Below, one piece after another: positions 24,784-32,971 of a stretch of 49,020 nucleotides of DNA. A model generated the notes under the pieces. The model was not told the origin of the DNA, ran no database searches, and saw only the letters and a list, made by a program, of their open reading frames with translations. The DNA is from Candidatus Nitrosopelagicus sp. (GTDB lineage: Archaea; Thermoproteota; Nitrososphaeria; Nitrososphaerales; Nitrosopumilaceae), in contig JAOMAI010000005.1 in the NCBI GenBank assembly GCA_028344155.1, positions 1 to 49,020 on the forward strand, in the 5' to 3' direction. Each line of letters starts with the position of its first letter. Position 1 is the stretch's first letter. The position numbers were made by a program, and so were the translations under genes.

Positions 24784-25293
24784 ATGGACATGGGTTCTAA
24801 GAAAGGTGTTGCAATCACAGTAGCAATATTAGTTGCAATAACAATTGCAAGTTTTTCAGTTTGGATGGTAAATAGTTCAACAAATACAGAAATGACAATT
24901 GTGGTTACTGATTTTCAGAATCATCAAGAAGGTATTACAGAAAGACATAAAATTATTTCAAATGCAGTAGAAACTTCATTTTCAGAATTAATTAATGAAC
25001 AAATTTCAGCAGACGAATATGTTAGAATTGCGGAAGTTTCTTCATCACAGAATAATGCATTATTAATGGAATTAGCATATAGTGATGCACCAGAAGAATG
25101 GCAAGAAAGTTACATTAATCGAATTGCATCATTAAAATCATTTGAAGCATACATCATAGAAACAATGGTTATGGCAAATTTAATCAATAATGATGGAGAA
25201 GTCGAACAAAGAACTGAAATTTTAAACAATATAGAGAAATTAAAAGAGGAATCAATTCAATATGGTAAAATGGCAAACTCCTCAAAACCGTGA
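24784..25293 (+). CDS. Membrane-anchored extracytoplasmic helical protein
   Basis: Not recognised. It has 169 residues from the ATG at 24784, or 167 from 24790. One N-terminal membrane segment (VAITVAILVAITIASFSVWMV) is followed by a soluble, mostly helical, acidic domain outside the cell with heptad-like stretches (ITERHKIISNAVETSFSELINEQISADEYV, AYIIETMVMANLI). A single-pass anchor and a four-helix-bundle shape are likely. A TTG at 24778 also precedes in frame. Confidence 0.65.
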   Translation: MDMGSKKGVAITVAILVAITIASFSVWMVNSSTNTEMTIVVTDFQNHQEGITERHKIISNAVETSFSELINEQISADEYVRIAEVSSSQNNALLMELAYSDAPEEWQESYINRIASLKSFEAYIIETMVMANLINNDGEVEQRTEILNNIEKLKEESIQYGKMANSSKP

Positions 25294-25363
25294 GTAAATA
25301 CAAAAAATACTATATTCATTAGTTGGAAATCATTAAAAGGTAATTTTGTAATAATTAGTCATA

Positions 25364-26503
25364 ATGTCAGAGAATAAAAAATTAGAGAGAGATATAGAAT
25401 CTACCGTGGCATCGAAGCTACTTGTAATTTGTGTAGATAGAGACGATGACGTTGGAAAAAAAGCTGGAATTACAACTCCAGTAGTAGGAAGAGATTCTTG
25501 TATCAATGCGGCACAAAGACTTGCTTTAGAGGATCCAGAGGATGCAGATTCAAATTCTATATTTTATGCTGTAAAAACTTATGAAGATTTAGTCAGCAAA
25601 GGCTACAATGTAGAAGTTGTAGTAGTAGCAGGAGTAGATAAAAGAGGAGTTCAAGCAGATGAAAAAATTGTTAATGAAATCAAATCAGTTTTACAAACAT
25701 TTTCAGCAAATGGTGCAGTAATTGTTTCAGATGGTGAAGATGATGAAATGGTAATACCAGTTATTCAAAATGTAATACCAGTTGTATCAGTTCAAAGAGT
25801 AGTTATGCAAGTTAGTAGAACAATTGAACATTCCTATGCAGTATTTGGAAAGTTTTTGAAGACTGCAATGTATGATAAAACATATTCAAAATTCTTTTTA
25901 GGAGTTCCAGGAATTCTATTATTAATTGGAGGTATTGGTACAGTAGTAGGGTATACTGCAGAAATTTTTGCAGTTTTAGTTAGTATTTTAGGTGGTGCAT
26001 TTCTTATTCGTGCATTTGACATAGACAAATCATGGTCTAATTGGACAAAAGCAACGCCGACAGGATTCATTAGAATATTTGCGCTTGTGACAGGATTAAT
26101 TCTAATTCTTGCATCAGTACCTGCAGGTGTTACAAATGTTGATTCACAATTATTTGAAAATGGAATGGATTTCTCACAATCATTATCAAATCAAATAGTA
26201 ATTGGACAGTTTCTTCAAGGTTTGTTTCCATTTTTATGGATGGGACTTGGTACAATTGCAGCTGGGATTTTAATTAGTAATTGGCTAAATAGAAAATTGA
26301 AACACATTAGCGATGTATTAAGAATAATTGTATTAGCCGCAATTTATCCAACCGTTGCACAATTTACAAACATACTAACTACTAATGAGAGTTCATTTTC
26401 ATTAATTCCACCATTGTTAGCAGGTGCAGCAATAACACTGATATCAGCCACACTACTTTTCCGTAGATACAGGAAACGAGGTGGCAAATTATTAACGGAA
26501 TAA
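25364..26503 (+). CDS. DUF373 family membrane protein
   Basis: It has 379 residues. The cytoplasmic N-terminal half (about 1-165) has LLVICVDRDDDVGKKAGITTPVVGRDSCINAAQRLALEDPEDADSN and VVVVAGVDKRGVQADEKI. These are the conserved acidic motifs of the archaeal DUF373 family. About five or six membrane segments follow (from about 180: FFLGVPGILLLIGGIGTVVG, FAVLVSILGGAFLI, IRIFALVTGLILILASV and others). The tail is arginine-rich. The family function is unknown. The 3' end overlaps the open frame that continues into uppS. Confidence 0.85.
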   Translation: MSENKKLERDIESTVASKLLVICVDRDDDVGKKAGITTPVVGRDSCINAAQRLALEDPEDADSNSIFYAVKTYEDLVSKGYNVEVVVVAGVDKRGVQADEKIVNEIKSVLQTFSANGAVIVSDGEDDEMVIPVIQNVIPVVSVQRVVMQVSRTIEHSYAVFGKFLKTAMYDKTYSKFFLGVPGILLLIGGIGTVVGYTAEIFAVLVSILGGAFLIRAFDIDKSWSNWTKATPTGFIRIFALVTGLILILASVPAGVTNVDSQLFENGMDFSQSLSNQIVIGQFLQGLFPFLWMGLGTIAAGILISNWLNRKLKHISDVLRIIVLAAIYPTVAQFTNILTTNESSFSLIPPLLAGAAITLISATLLFRRYRKRGGKLLTE

Positions 26504-26580
26504 AAGACGCAGCATTATATCTTTCAGGATTTTATTCAATCTATTCCAAAAGACTGGAGAATGATATTCTGCAAGGCGAT

Positions 26581-27282
26581 ATGCCTAATCATATAGCAAT
26601 AATTCTAGATGGAAATAGGAGATGGGCAAAAAGGAATCTAACAATTCAGGAAAAAGGTCATTTCAAAGGCGCAGATGCAGTTGAAAATTTACTAGATTGG
26701 TGTGAAGAATTTGATATCAAAATTATCACATTATACGTCTTATCAGCAGAAAATCTTGATAGAAAAAATGAAGAATTGGATTATCTCTACGAATTAATTC
26801 ATAAAAGATTAGAAAAATTACATGATGATCCTAGATTACACAAAAACAAAATGAGAGTAAAAGCAATTGGAACTATTGAATTATTGCCAGAATCAATTAA
26901 AGATGTTCTTAGTAGATTGGATAAAATTACAAAAGATTACGATAAACATTTTCTAAATATTGCAATTGCATATGGAGGGCAAGATGAGTTAGTTGATGCA
27001 GTAAAAAAGATTGGAACACAAATTAGAGATGGTGAATTAGATGCAAAAGATATCAACAAAGAAGTCATAGAATCCAATTTGTATACATCACACCTACCAC
27101 AATCATCTCCAGACATGATTTTAAGGACATCAGGTGAAAAACGAATGAGTGGATTCCTGTTATGGCAAAGCGCATATAGTGAATTAGTATTTTTAGATAT
27201 TTTTTGGCCAGAATTTAGAAAAATTGATTTAATGAGAGCAATTAGAACATTTCAAAAAAGAAAACGAAGAATAGGAAAATAA
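26581..27282 (+). CDS. uppS: Polyprenyl (undecaprenyl-type) diphosphate synthase
   Basis: Cis-prenyltransferase that builds the lipid carrier for surface glycans and N-glycosylation. The 233 residues from the first ATG include HIAIILDGNRRWAKR (pyrophosphate loop with catalytic Asp10), LSAENLDRKNEEL, IAIAYGGQDELVDAV and DMILRTSGEKRMSGFLLWQSAYSEL. The frame is open upstream to 26467. The 26 or so codons before the ATG read like the N-terminal helix of archaeal homologues (FYSIYSKRLENDI), but contain no ATG, GTG or TTG. The true start may therefore be non-standard (ATT at 26488 or 26491, ATA at 26500, or CTG). The Nudix gene follows two bases after its stop. Confidence 0.9.
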   Translation: MPNHIAIILDGNRRWAKRNLTIQEKGHFKGADAVENLLDWCEEFDIKIITLYVLSAENLDRKNEELDYLYELIHKRLEKLHDDPRLHKNKMRVKAIGTIELLPESIKDVLSRLDKITKDYDKHFLNIAIAYGGQDELVDAVKKIGTQIRDGELDAKDINKEVIESNLYTSHLPQSSPDMILRTSGEKRMSGFLLWQSAYSELVFLDIFWPEFRKIDLMRAIRTFQKRKRRIGK

Positions 27283-27283
27283 A

Positions 27284-27694
27284 ATGAAGGAAGAAATATC
27301 ATCAGGAATTATTCTATTTAATGAGATTAAAGATAGAAAGTTTTTGTTATTAAATTATCCATCTAGACATTGGGATTTTGTCAAAGGTAAAATGGAAGAA
27401 GGAGAAACACCTCACGAAACAGCACTTAGAGAAACTAAAGAAGAAACAGGCATATCAAACGTAGAATTTTTAAATGGTTTTAAAGAAGAAATTGAATATT
27501 ATTTTCGCGCAGATAATCAAGATATTCACAAAAAAGTTATTTTTTTTCTAGGTAAAACAAAAACTGAAGAGGTAATTTTATCACATGAGCATTTAGATTT
27601 TATCTGGTTAGATTATAGTAATGCCTTAAATAAAATTACATACAAAAATGCAAAAGATCTTCTAAAAAAATCTAAAGAATTTTTAAATTATTGA
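27284..27694 (+). CDS. Nudix hydrolase (Ap4A hydrolase-like)
   Basis: It has 136 residues with the Nudix box from Gly35 to Ile57 (GKMEEGETPHETALRETKE, then ETGI). The short N-terminus SSGIILFNEIKDRKFLLLNYPSRHWDFVKG resembles archaeal diadenosine tetraphosphate hydrolases, which remove Np4N by-products of aminoacyl-tRNA synthetases. The substrate is an inference. It is likely co-transcribed with uppS and overlaps the convergent pyrF by 12 bases. Confidence 0.85.
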   Translation: MKEEISSGIILFNEIKDRKFLLLNYPSRHWDFVKGKMEEGETPHETALRETKEETGISNVEFLNGFKEEIEYYFRADNQDIHKKVIFFLGKTKTEEVILSHEHLDFIWLDYSNALNKITYKNAKDLLKKSKEFLNY

Positions 27695-28420
27695 ATCAGT
27701 AACCAAGTTTTTTGTAGTTTCAAGAGGATTCTTTGAATTCAAAATAGTTCGTCCAACAATAAGATAATCAGAACCAAGTTTTTTTGCTTTTGATGCACTT
27801 CCGCCTTGGGTACCTATTCCTGGAGAAAACAATGATAATTTTCCACGCACGGATTTCTTACAATAAGATATAATTTTTGGGTAAGTAGCACCAACAATTA
27901 TTCCATCTACATGACTAGTCAATGCCCAATCTAAAAATAATTGATAGAGTTGTTGTTTTTTTGAGTTATTTTTAATTTCTAATTCATAAGAAAGTTTTGC
28001 TTCGGGTGCACTCATATGACATAGTGAAATTACTCCTTTGTTTTTCTTATGAGATAATTCTACAAGATTTTTGAGACTTTTTTTCCCCATGATTGGATTA
28101 ACAATTACCGCATCAAATCCCATGTTCCATAAATTTTCAGTAGTAATGAAATTTGTATTTCCTATATCATTTAATTTTATATCAGCAATACATTGTAATC
28201 CATAATCATGTGCATTTTTATTAATTTTTGAGATTTGTTTTTTATCCAATTGTAAAAGAAGATGAAAGTTGATTTTTATCCCACACAAGTAATTGTTTAG
28301 AAGTTTAATGTTACGTAGTGTCTTTGCTTCCATATTATTTATTTTTGGATCATAATCATTTGCTAAAATGATCGGAGATGTTTTTGCAGATTTTTTTATT
28401 CTATCACTGAATTTGGTCAT
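27683..28420 (-). CDS. pyrF: Orotidine 5'-phosphate decarboxylase
   Basis: Last step of UMP synthesis. The 245 residues have IILANDYDP, the catalytic array DIKLNDIGNTN (Asp80, Lys82, Asp85), GFDAVIVNPIMG, and the phosphate-binding LFSPGIGTQGGS and YLIVGRTILNS. This is the longer archaeal type. Its start overlaps the end of the unknown gene before it by 17 bases, so expression is probably coupled. Confidence 0.92.
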   Translation of the reverse strand: MTKFSDRIKKSAKTSPIILANDYDPKINNMEAKTLRNIKLLNNYLCGIKINFHLLLQLDKKQISKINKNAHDYGLQCIADIKLNDIGNTNFITTENLWNMGFDAVIVNPIMGKKSLKNLVELSHKKNKGVISLCHMSAPEAKLSYELEIKNNSKKQQLYQLFLDWALTSHVDGIIVGATYPKIISYCKKSVRGKLSLFSPGIGTQGGSASKAKKLGSDYLIVGRTILNSKNPLETTKNLVTDSII

Positions 28421-29066
28421 AATCGACCAATGGATGTGAGTCTTTTAACTTTATTATTTTGATGTAAGAATAACCATGTTCACCAGTATGAGTTACAAAT
28501 TCAGGCTCTGCTTTTTTAGATGTTGTATATTTCAAAAATGGTTTTGTAGGTTCTTCATCCAAACTAACATGACAAAAATATGACGGTCCATCTTCATTGA
28601 AATTTAGAAAAACCCCTAAGAACCATTTATCCTTCTGCTTAAATGCAAATAATGGAAATGGTGCCTCTTCATACCCAAAGCTTAGTTTAGCCAAACTTGA
28701 AAGATCTTCCAATTCAATTGGCTGGTATTTTTCTTTGGAAGTTTCAATGTCAGGCTTTAGAGATGCAGGAAGAGATTTTATTTTAATTATGGGAGAATAA
28801 AGTTTAGAATTATCTAAAGTAGTGTCTACTAGCTCAAGTTTTTCCTGACCAGAATTAAATCCATAACAAAGATAATGACCAATGTTTTCGATTGGTGTGA
28901 AATAGATTACAGGTTTTTCTTTTAATAAATCCATTTGAACAGATAATACTTTTTTTCCGTTATGTTCATGAAGAAATGATACACGTGGAGAGCGTTCTAG
29001 AGCACATACCAAGCGTGTAAATTCCAAAGGTGAATCTAATTGTACATAATTTGGTAATGTTGCCAT
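28404..29066 (-). CDS. Hypothetical protein upstream of pyrF
   Basis: Not recognised. It is a 220-residue soluble, beta-rich protein with no membrane segment. Segments such as VSFLHEHNGKKVLSVQMDLL, KWFLGVFLNFNEDGPSYFCHVSL and YSYIKIIKLK suggest two similar beta sheets. It overlaps pyrF by 17 bases on the same strand and follows purA by 44 bases, so it lies among nucleotide-synthesis genes, but nothing in it points to that pathway. Confidence 0.65.
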   Translation of the reverse strand: MATLPNYVQLDSPLEFTRLVCALERSPRVSFLHEHNGKKVLSVQMDLLKEKPVIYFTPIENIGHYLCYGFNSGQEKLELVDTTLDNSKLYSPIIKIKSLPASLKPDIETSKEKYQPIELEDLSSLAKLSFGYEEAPFPLFAFKQKDKWFLGVFLNFNEDGPSYFCHVSLDEEPTKPFLKYTTSKKAEPEFVTHTGEHGYSYIKIIKLKDSHPLVDYDQIQ

Positions 29067-29110
29067 TGAATGTTTTTTTAAAAATTCTAAATTAAAGCTT
29101 ACTGAAAAAG

Positions 29111-30112
29111 TTATGTGCGTAAATCAATAATATCATTCACGCCTGCTCCAGTTCCAATTAGTGTTACAGGCACGCCTAATTTTTCTTCAATATTTTTTAT
29201 GAATAGTTTTGGTTCTGAACCTAAGTCGTCAATAGATTGTGCACCTGCGCATTCAGGAAATCTTACATCTAATTTTGTAATTGAAATTTGATTTGCGCTA
29301 CTAAGCATAATTGCACGACTAGCAAGAGTGAAATCAAATTCAGCTGCACGTCTTAATCTTCCAGTTACAGTTCCAAATTCTTCCCAACCCTTTTCAGATG
29401 TTTCTTCAGGGCTAAGTTCACCCTCCATTGGACCAGTGCCAACTCTAGTCAAATATGATTTAAAAACTACAATTACGTCATCAATTCTTTTTGGACCCAC
29501 ACCTACATCAGCACAAATTCCAGATGCAGTTACATCTTTTGTGGTTACAAAAGGATATGTTCCGTGCCAAAGTGATAAGTGAGTACCTTGAGTTCCTTCT
29601 ATCAAAACATTTTCATTTTTATCTAAAGCGGTATTAATTTCAAGAGGAACGTCGACAATGTATTTTTGTAATGATTCAATCTCTTTTGCCATTTTTAAAG
29701 TTCGCATTGCACGCTCAGCATTTGCAGGACCTGTTCCAGAACCAGTACTACCAATTTTTTCTTTTAATCTACCTTGTGAATCAGCCTCAAGATGATGCTT
29801 TTCAATTATTCCACAATTATTATCAAGAAATGATCTCCCATCAGTTCCAAAATCATTTATTTCTTTTAGAAAAACATCAGGATTTACAACCACACCAGGT
29901 CCAATCATCACTTTAGAATTTTTATTTAGAAATCCACTTGGGAGCATTCGAACTTTGTAAGTTTTTTCGCCATCTTTGATTGTGTGACCAGCATTTGGAC
30001 CAGCGCCACCTCTAACAACTATTGAAGGATTATCTTTTTGTGCTAAATATGATATAATTTTGCCTTTACCTTCATCTCCAAAAAAACCTCCAACAACTAT
30101 ACTTGCACCCAT
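29111..30112 (-). CDS. purA: Adenylosuccinate synthetase
   Basis: Joins IMP and aspartate with GTP on the way to AMP. The 333 residues represent the short archaeal form. Motifs are VVGGFFGDEGKGKIISYLA (P-loop and catalytic Asp/His region), RGGAGPNAGHTI, GSTGSGTGPANAERAMR, EGTQGTHLSL and LTRVGTGPMEGEL. An in-frame ATG at 30127 exists, but 30112 (MGASIVVGG) lies 24-26 bases after a TATA-like box and matches the family start. Confidence 0.94.
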   Translation of the reverse strand: MGASIVVGGFFGDEGKGKIISYLAQKDNPSIVVRGGAGPNAGHTIKDGEKTYKVRMLPSGFLNKNSKVMIGPGVVVNPDVFLKEINDFGTDGRSFLDNNCGIIEKHHLEADSQGRLKEKIGSTGSGTGPANAERAMRTLKMAKEIESLQKYIVDVPLEINTALDKNENVLIEGTQGTHLSLWHGTYPFVTTKDVTASGICADVGVGPKRIDDVIVVFKSYLTRVGTGPMEGELSPEETSEKGWEEFGTVTGRLRRAAEFDFTLASRAIMLSSANQISITKLDVRFPECAGAQSIDDLGSEPKLFIKNIEEKLGVPVTLIGTGAGVNDIIDLRT

Positions 30113-30131
30113 AACACAAATTTTCAAATCA

Positions 30132-30140
30132 CATATTTAA
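30132..30140 (-). promoter_or_regulatory. TATA-like box of purA
   Basis: On the minus strand TTAAATATG, centred 24 bases before the ATG at 30112 and only nine from the other ATG, so it supports the inner start. Confidence 0.45.
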
Positions 30141-30156
30141 GCTAAAGTGCATTACG

Positions 30157-30165
30157 GTTAATATC
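30157..30165 (+). promoter_or_regulatory. TATA-like box of the 30186 gene
   Basis: GTTAATATC centred 25 bases before the GTG at 30186, divergent from the purA box about 25 bases away. Confidence 0.4.
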
Positions 30166-30185
30166 AAGTCTCCAAATTTGATAGT

Positions 30186-30647
30186 GTGTCAGAACCCAAT
30201 TTTGCAGGAAACATTATTGTAAATCTTGCCAGTTTACCAGATTTTCTAAGAACCCCAATTCTTAAAAAAAGAATGACAGAGTTTTTCTCAAAGAATGATG
30301 ATGAAAAAGCAGAGATCATAATCAATGCACTTAACGCAGGTCCAACTATTCCATTCCCCAATTTCTCAAAATTATTCAGAACATGGTTAGAGGTACTTTC
30401 AACAATTAATAGTGAAAATAGGGAGGATATGTTTTCAAATTACTTTAAACATATACTAGCATCACCAGATAAGATCATCCTTTTTAATTTAGATGCAATT
30501 TTTGAGATATTTTTGCAAGTTGATAGTCAAAAACAGCAGATTTTGATAACATCAATAAAAATAGTGTTTGATAGATTAGATCAAGAATCTAAAAGGAAGA
30601 TGAATTTGTTAGCTCCAGATTCTGCTAAAAAATTATTTAATTTCTAA
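30186..30647 (+). CDS. Hypothetical helical protein
   Basis: Not recognised. It has 153 residues from a GTG start. It is almost entirely helical and soluble, with repeated amphipathic helices (SLPDFLRTPILKKRMTEFF, EDMFSNYFKHILASPDKIILFNLDAIFEIFLQV, QILITSIKIVFDRLDQESKRKM) reminiscent of HEAT- or armadillo-like stacking. No cysteine clusters. It ends tail to tail with the YggX-like gene, sharing CTAA. Confidence 0.65.
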   Translation: MSEPNFAGNIIVNLASLPDFLRTPILKKRMTEFFSKNDDEKAEIIINALNAGPTIPFPNFSKLFRTWLEVLSTINSENREDMFSNYFKHILASPDKIILFNLDAIFEIFLQVDSQKQQILITSIKIVFDRLDQESKRKMNLLAPDSAKKLFNF

Positions 30648-30922
30648 ACTGGTTTTTCTTCAGGATTTCTGTTATCTTCATTTTGAAAGTCAACATAATC
30701 ACCCTCAGGAGTCATTACACCAGCAAATATTTTTTCGTGTTTTCTGAGTACCTTTCGATGATCTGATAGTGATAAATCAAGATGCATTTCATTTATGACC
30801 ATGATTTTCATCTCTTTCCACTCAGCCCAACATTTTGAACATACAGGGTATTTCTCTGCCTGTGATTCCAATACATCATTATCGGAAATTTCTTCTTTAC
30901 ATTTTGTACAGATTTTACTCAA
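30644..30922 (-). CDS. YggX-like domain joined to a zinc ribbon
   Basis: It has 92 residues. The N-terminus has a four-cysteine knuckle pair (Cys5/Cys8 and Cys28/Cys31, CTKC and CSKC). From Trp32 to about His62 it reads WAEWKEMKIMVINEMHLDL followed by SDHRKVLRKHE. This closely follows the W-x-x-W...INE...L...(E/D)HRK-x-L pattern of YggX, the bacterial Fe(II)-trafficking/oxidative-damage protein, recalled from memory. The last 20 residues are acidic. A role in iron handling or protection of Fe-S proteins is inference. The gene faces 30997 on the other strand. Confidence 0.62.
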   Translation of the reverse strand: MSKICTKCKEEISDNDVLESQAEKYPVCSKCWAEWKEMKIMVINEMHLDLSLSDHRKVLRKHEKIFAGVMTPEGDYVDFQNEDNRNPEEKPV

Positions 30923-30996
30923 TACAAGTTAGAAATTTTATTTCAATTTATCTCTTCTTGATAAAAGCAATAATACTCTACAAATAAAAATAGAAT

Positions 30997-31209
30997 ATGA
31001 AGATCAAGTGTCCAAAATGTAAAGAGGATGCAGAGTTAGCTCCAGATTTTTCATATGTAGAATGTAAAAAATGTGGTTTGGATATGAGTTATGGAGAATA
31101 TGTAAGGTTTGTAGCACATAATGAAGCACAATATTCGGACATTTTAGGAGATTATACAGGAACAACAGAAGGAGAAACAGCTGGAACGTTAGACGAATGG
31201 GAAGATTAA
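30997..31209 (+). CDS. Small zinc-ribbon protein
   Basis: A 70-residue protein beginning MKIKCPKCKEDAEL with a second knuckle VECKKCGLDMSYGEY, so a Cys4 rubredoxin-like zinc ribbon (C5, C8, C23, C26). The acidic tail (TTEGETAGTLDEWED) is probably disordered. It is a small thaumarchaeal-type protein of unknown role. Confidence 0.7.
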   Translation: MKIKCPKCKEDAELAPDFSYVECKKCGLDMSYGEYVRFVAHNEAQYSDILGDYTGTTEGETAGTLDEWED

Positions 31210-31280
31210 ACAGAATTAATCAGTTTATGAATCAATTTTCTACAAGACTTAATTAATTTAGTAATAGGCAAATAATTGAA

Positions 31281-31946
31281 ATGGAGTTCTTATTAGAAAA
31301 TATTTTGAATCTTGTAGGATTCATTATAGGAATAATCATAGGTACTTTTGCATACGTGGGTTACAAAAATACTGGAAGCCCAGTTTTATTTAGATTAACA
31401 ATTGCATTCTTTGCGATTGGAATTGGTTTTGGAATAATATGGGGAGGATATGTGATTGATGATTTAGTTTTACAAGAAGGAAAAATTAATCGAGGATTAC
31501 AAGCTTTAGGTTTAGGAACACAAACGATCGGTTATTTTTTCATTGCATTTTCACATACAATAAAATCATTTTTCCCAAAATCACGATACTTTAGATCAGT
31601 AGGAATTTTACCATTGTTTGCACTATCAGCAATGAACATAGAACATATTATCAGATCATTTTCATTTATTTTACTTGTTTATGGAGCAATTGAAACATTT
31701 GTTTCATTTTTAGAAGGAAAACAAAAAGGTGCTTTAGCAGTTGGTACTGGACTTGCATTGTTGGCATTTGGTGAATTTATTGCATGGTATTCATTAGTTT
31801 TTCCAGAATCAATTCTATATTCAATTTCAATTTTATTAAAAATATCTGGATTGATTTCCTTATTTTTGCCAATTTCAAGACTACCATTAAGAAAAATAAA
31901 ATTTGATGATTTAGAAGATGAGGAAGATGAAAAATTTGGAAAATAG
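31281..31946 (+). CDS. Multi-pass membrane protein, about seven segments
   Basis: Not recognised by name. It has 221 residues with about seven hydrophobic segments (near 8-28, 38-56, 76-95, 108-120, 125-143, 151-170 and 178-197) and a short charged cytoplasmic tail rich in Asp/Glu. The layout resembles small seven-helix sensor or membrane domains found alone in thaumarchaea. No catalytic motif, and no retinal-binding lysine pattern could be claimed. Confidence 0.65.
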   Translation: MEFLLENILNLVGFIIGIIIGTFAYVGYKNTGSPVLFRLTIAFFAIGIGFGIIWGGYVIDDLVLQEGKINRGLQALGLGTQTIGYFFIAFSHTIKSFFPKSRYFRSVGILPLFALSAMNIEHIIRSFSFILLVYGAIETFVSFLEGKQKGALAVGTGLALLAFGEFIAWYSLVFPESILYSISILLKISGLISLFLPISRLPLRKIKFDDLEDEEDEKFGK

Positions 31947-31987
31947 GCATGAAATATTTTAGAGTCAAAAAAGTTTAGTCTCTTTGT

Positions 31988-32007
31988 TTATTCAATATAT
32001 TGAATAA
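31988..32007. promoter_or_regulatory. 20-base perfect palindrome, putative operator
   Basis: TTATTCAATATATTGAATAA is a perfect inverted repeat with no central gap. It lies 33-52 bases before the ATG of the winged-helix gene at 32040 and contains a TATA-like core, so it may be both promoter element and operator, for example for autoregulation. It could equally be a chance dyad in AT-rich DNA. Confidence 0.45.
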
Positions 32008-32039
32008 GATCATAGCAGAATCAAGTAGAATTTTCTTAA

Positions 32040-32327
32040 ATGAGCACATATAGAAAACAGATACAAATTGTTGGGGATATTCTAGATGCCGCAGAAGAAC
32101 TTACTATTGATCAAGAAGGAGCATCAATTACCAAATTAATTCAAAAAGCAAATATTTCTCACAGTAGAATTTCAAAAATTTTAACAAATTTAGTTTCACA
32201 GGGATTATTAGAACAAGTTGATTCCAAGCGAGCTTGTAAATATAAAATCAGTATGTCTGGAAAGGAATTTTTAAGAGAATTCAAGAGGTTTTCTGAATTT
32301 ACAGATAATTTTGGTTTAACAATTTAG
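32040..32327 (+). CDS. Winged-helix regulator (HTH_45-type), paralogue 1
   Basis: A 95-residue single-domain DNA-binding protein. It begins YRKQIQIVGDILDAAEE, then SITKLIQKANISHSRISKILTNLVSQGLLEQ (helix-turn-helix and wing) and YKISMSGKEFLREFKRFSEFTDNFGL. This is the short archaeal wHTH form related to Sso10a/HTH_45. A paralogue lies at 39141 with the same start and end (TYR..MQIV, FSDLAGTFGL). A perfect palindrome precedes it. Confidence 0.8.
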   Translation: MSTYRKQIQIVGDILDAAEELTIDQEGASITKLIQKANISHSRISKILTNLVSQGLLEQVDSKRACKYKISMSGKEFLREFKRFSEFTDNFGLTI

Positions 32328-32371
32328 GAAAATCAAACAACATAATTATTTGTGAAGTTTAGATTTACATT

Positions 32372-32971
32372 GTGAATATAGTAAACTGCGACAAAAATGG
32401 AATAAATAAAATTGTAAATGCGTATGAAAATGGACAGATTATCGCCTATCCAACAGATACAGTTTATGGGATAGGATGTAATCCTTTCAATAAAGATAGT
32501 GTTTCTAGAATTTATGATATAAAAAACAGAGAAGGTGAAAAGAGATTTCCAATTTTAGGATTTTCAAAGAAAGAATTAGAGAAAATTGTTCAATTTAACA
32601 CAATTGCAGAAAAAATTTCGGAAAAATTTTGGCCAGGACAAATCACTATGTTACTTCCAATTAGAAAGGAAATAACTCATAGAATTAGTAATAATGGGAA
32701 GTTAGCTGTGAGAGTTCCAAATAATGAATGTGTACTATCAATTTTAGAAAAATGTAAATTAATTGTTGGGACTAGTGCAAATATTTCAGGTGAAAAATCA
32801 ATTCTAGATTCGGACGAATGTAAAACAAAGATACCTGAAATAGATATTTTAGTGAATGGTGGAAAAATTACTAGTTTAGGTGAATCAACCATCATTGATT
32901 TTATTGGTGATCAATTGAAAGTGATTAGAGCAGGTTCAATTTCAAAACAGGACATAGAGAAAATATTATGA
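32372..32971 (+). CDS. sua5: L-threonylcarbamoyladenylate synthase (Sua5/YrdC)
   Basis: Makes threonylcarbamoyl-AMP from threonine, bicarbonate and ATP, the first step of t6A37 in tRNA. The 199 residues from a GTG start show IIAYPTDTVYGIGCNPFN, IYDIKNREGEKRFPILGFS, FWPGQITMLLPI, VRVPNNECV, VGTSANISGEKSI and STIIDFIGDQLKVIRAGSI. The C-terminal Sua5 domain is absent, so it is the YrdC-only form. It is translationally coupled (ATGA) to the THUMP gene. The MoaD-Cgi121 fusion, a candidate for the next t6A step, faces it on the other strand. Confidence 0.93.
   Translation: MNIVNCDKNGINKIVNAYENGQIIAYPTDTVYGIGCNPFNKDSVSRIYDIKNREGEKRFPILGFSKKELEKIVQFNTIAEKISEKFWPGQITMLLPIRKEITHRISNNGKLAVRVPNNECVLSILEKCKLIVGTSANISGEKSILDSDECKTKIPEIDILVNGGKITSLGESTIIDFIGDQLKVIRAGSISKQDIEKIL

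Noticed and set aside
26512-26520. CATTATATC as a TATA box for uppS
   Set aside because: Its centre is about 65 bases before the first ATG, far from the spacing used elsewhere, and it lies within the frame that appears to code for the N-terminal helix.
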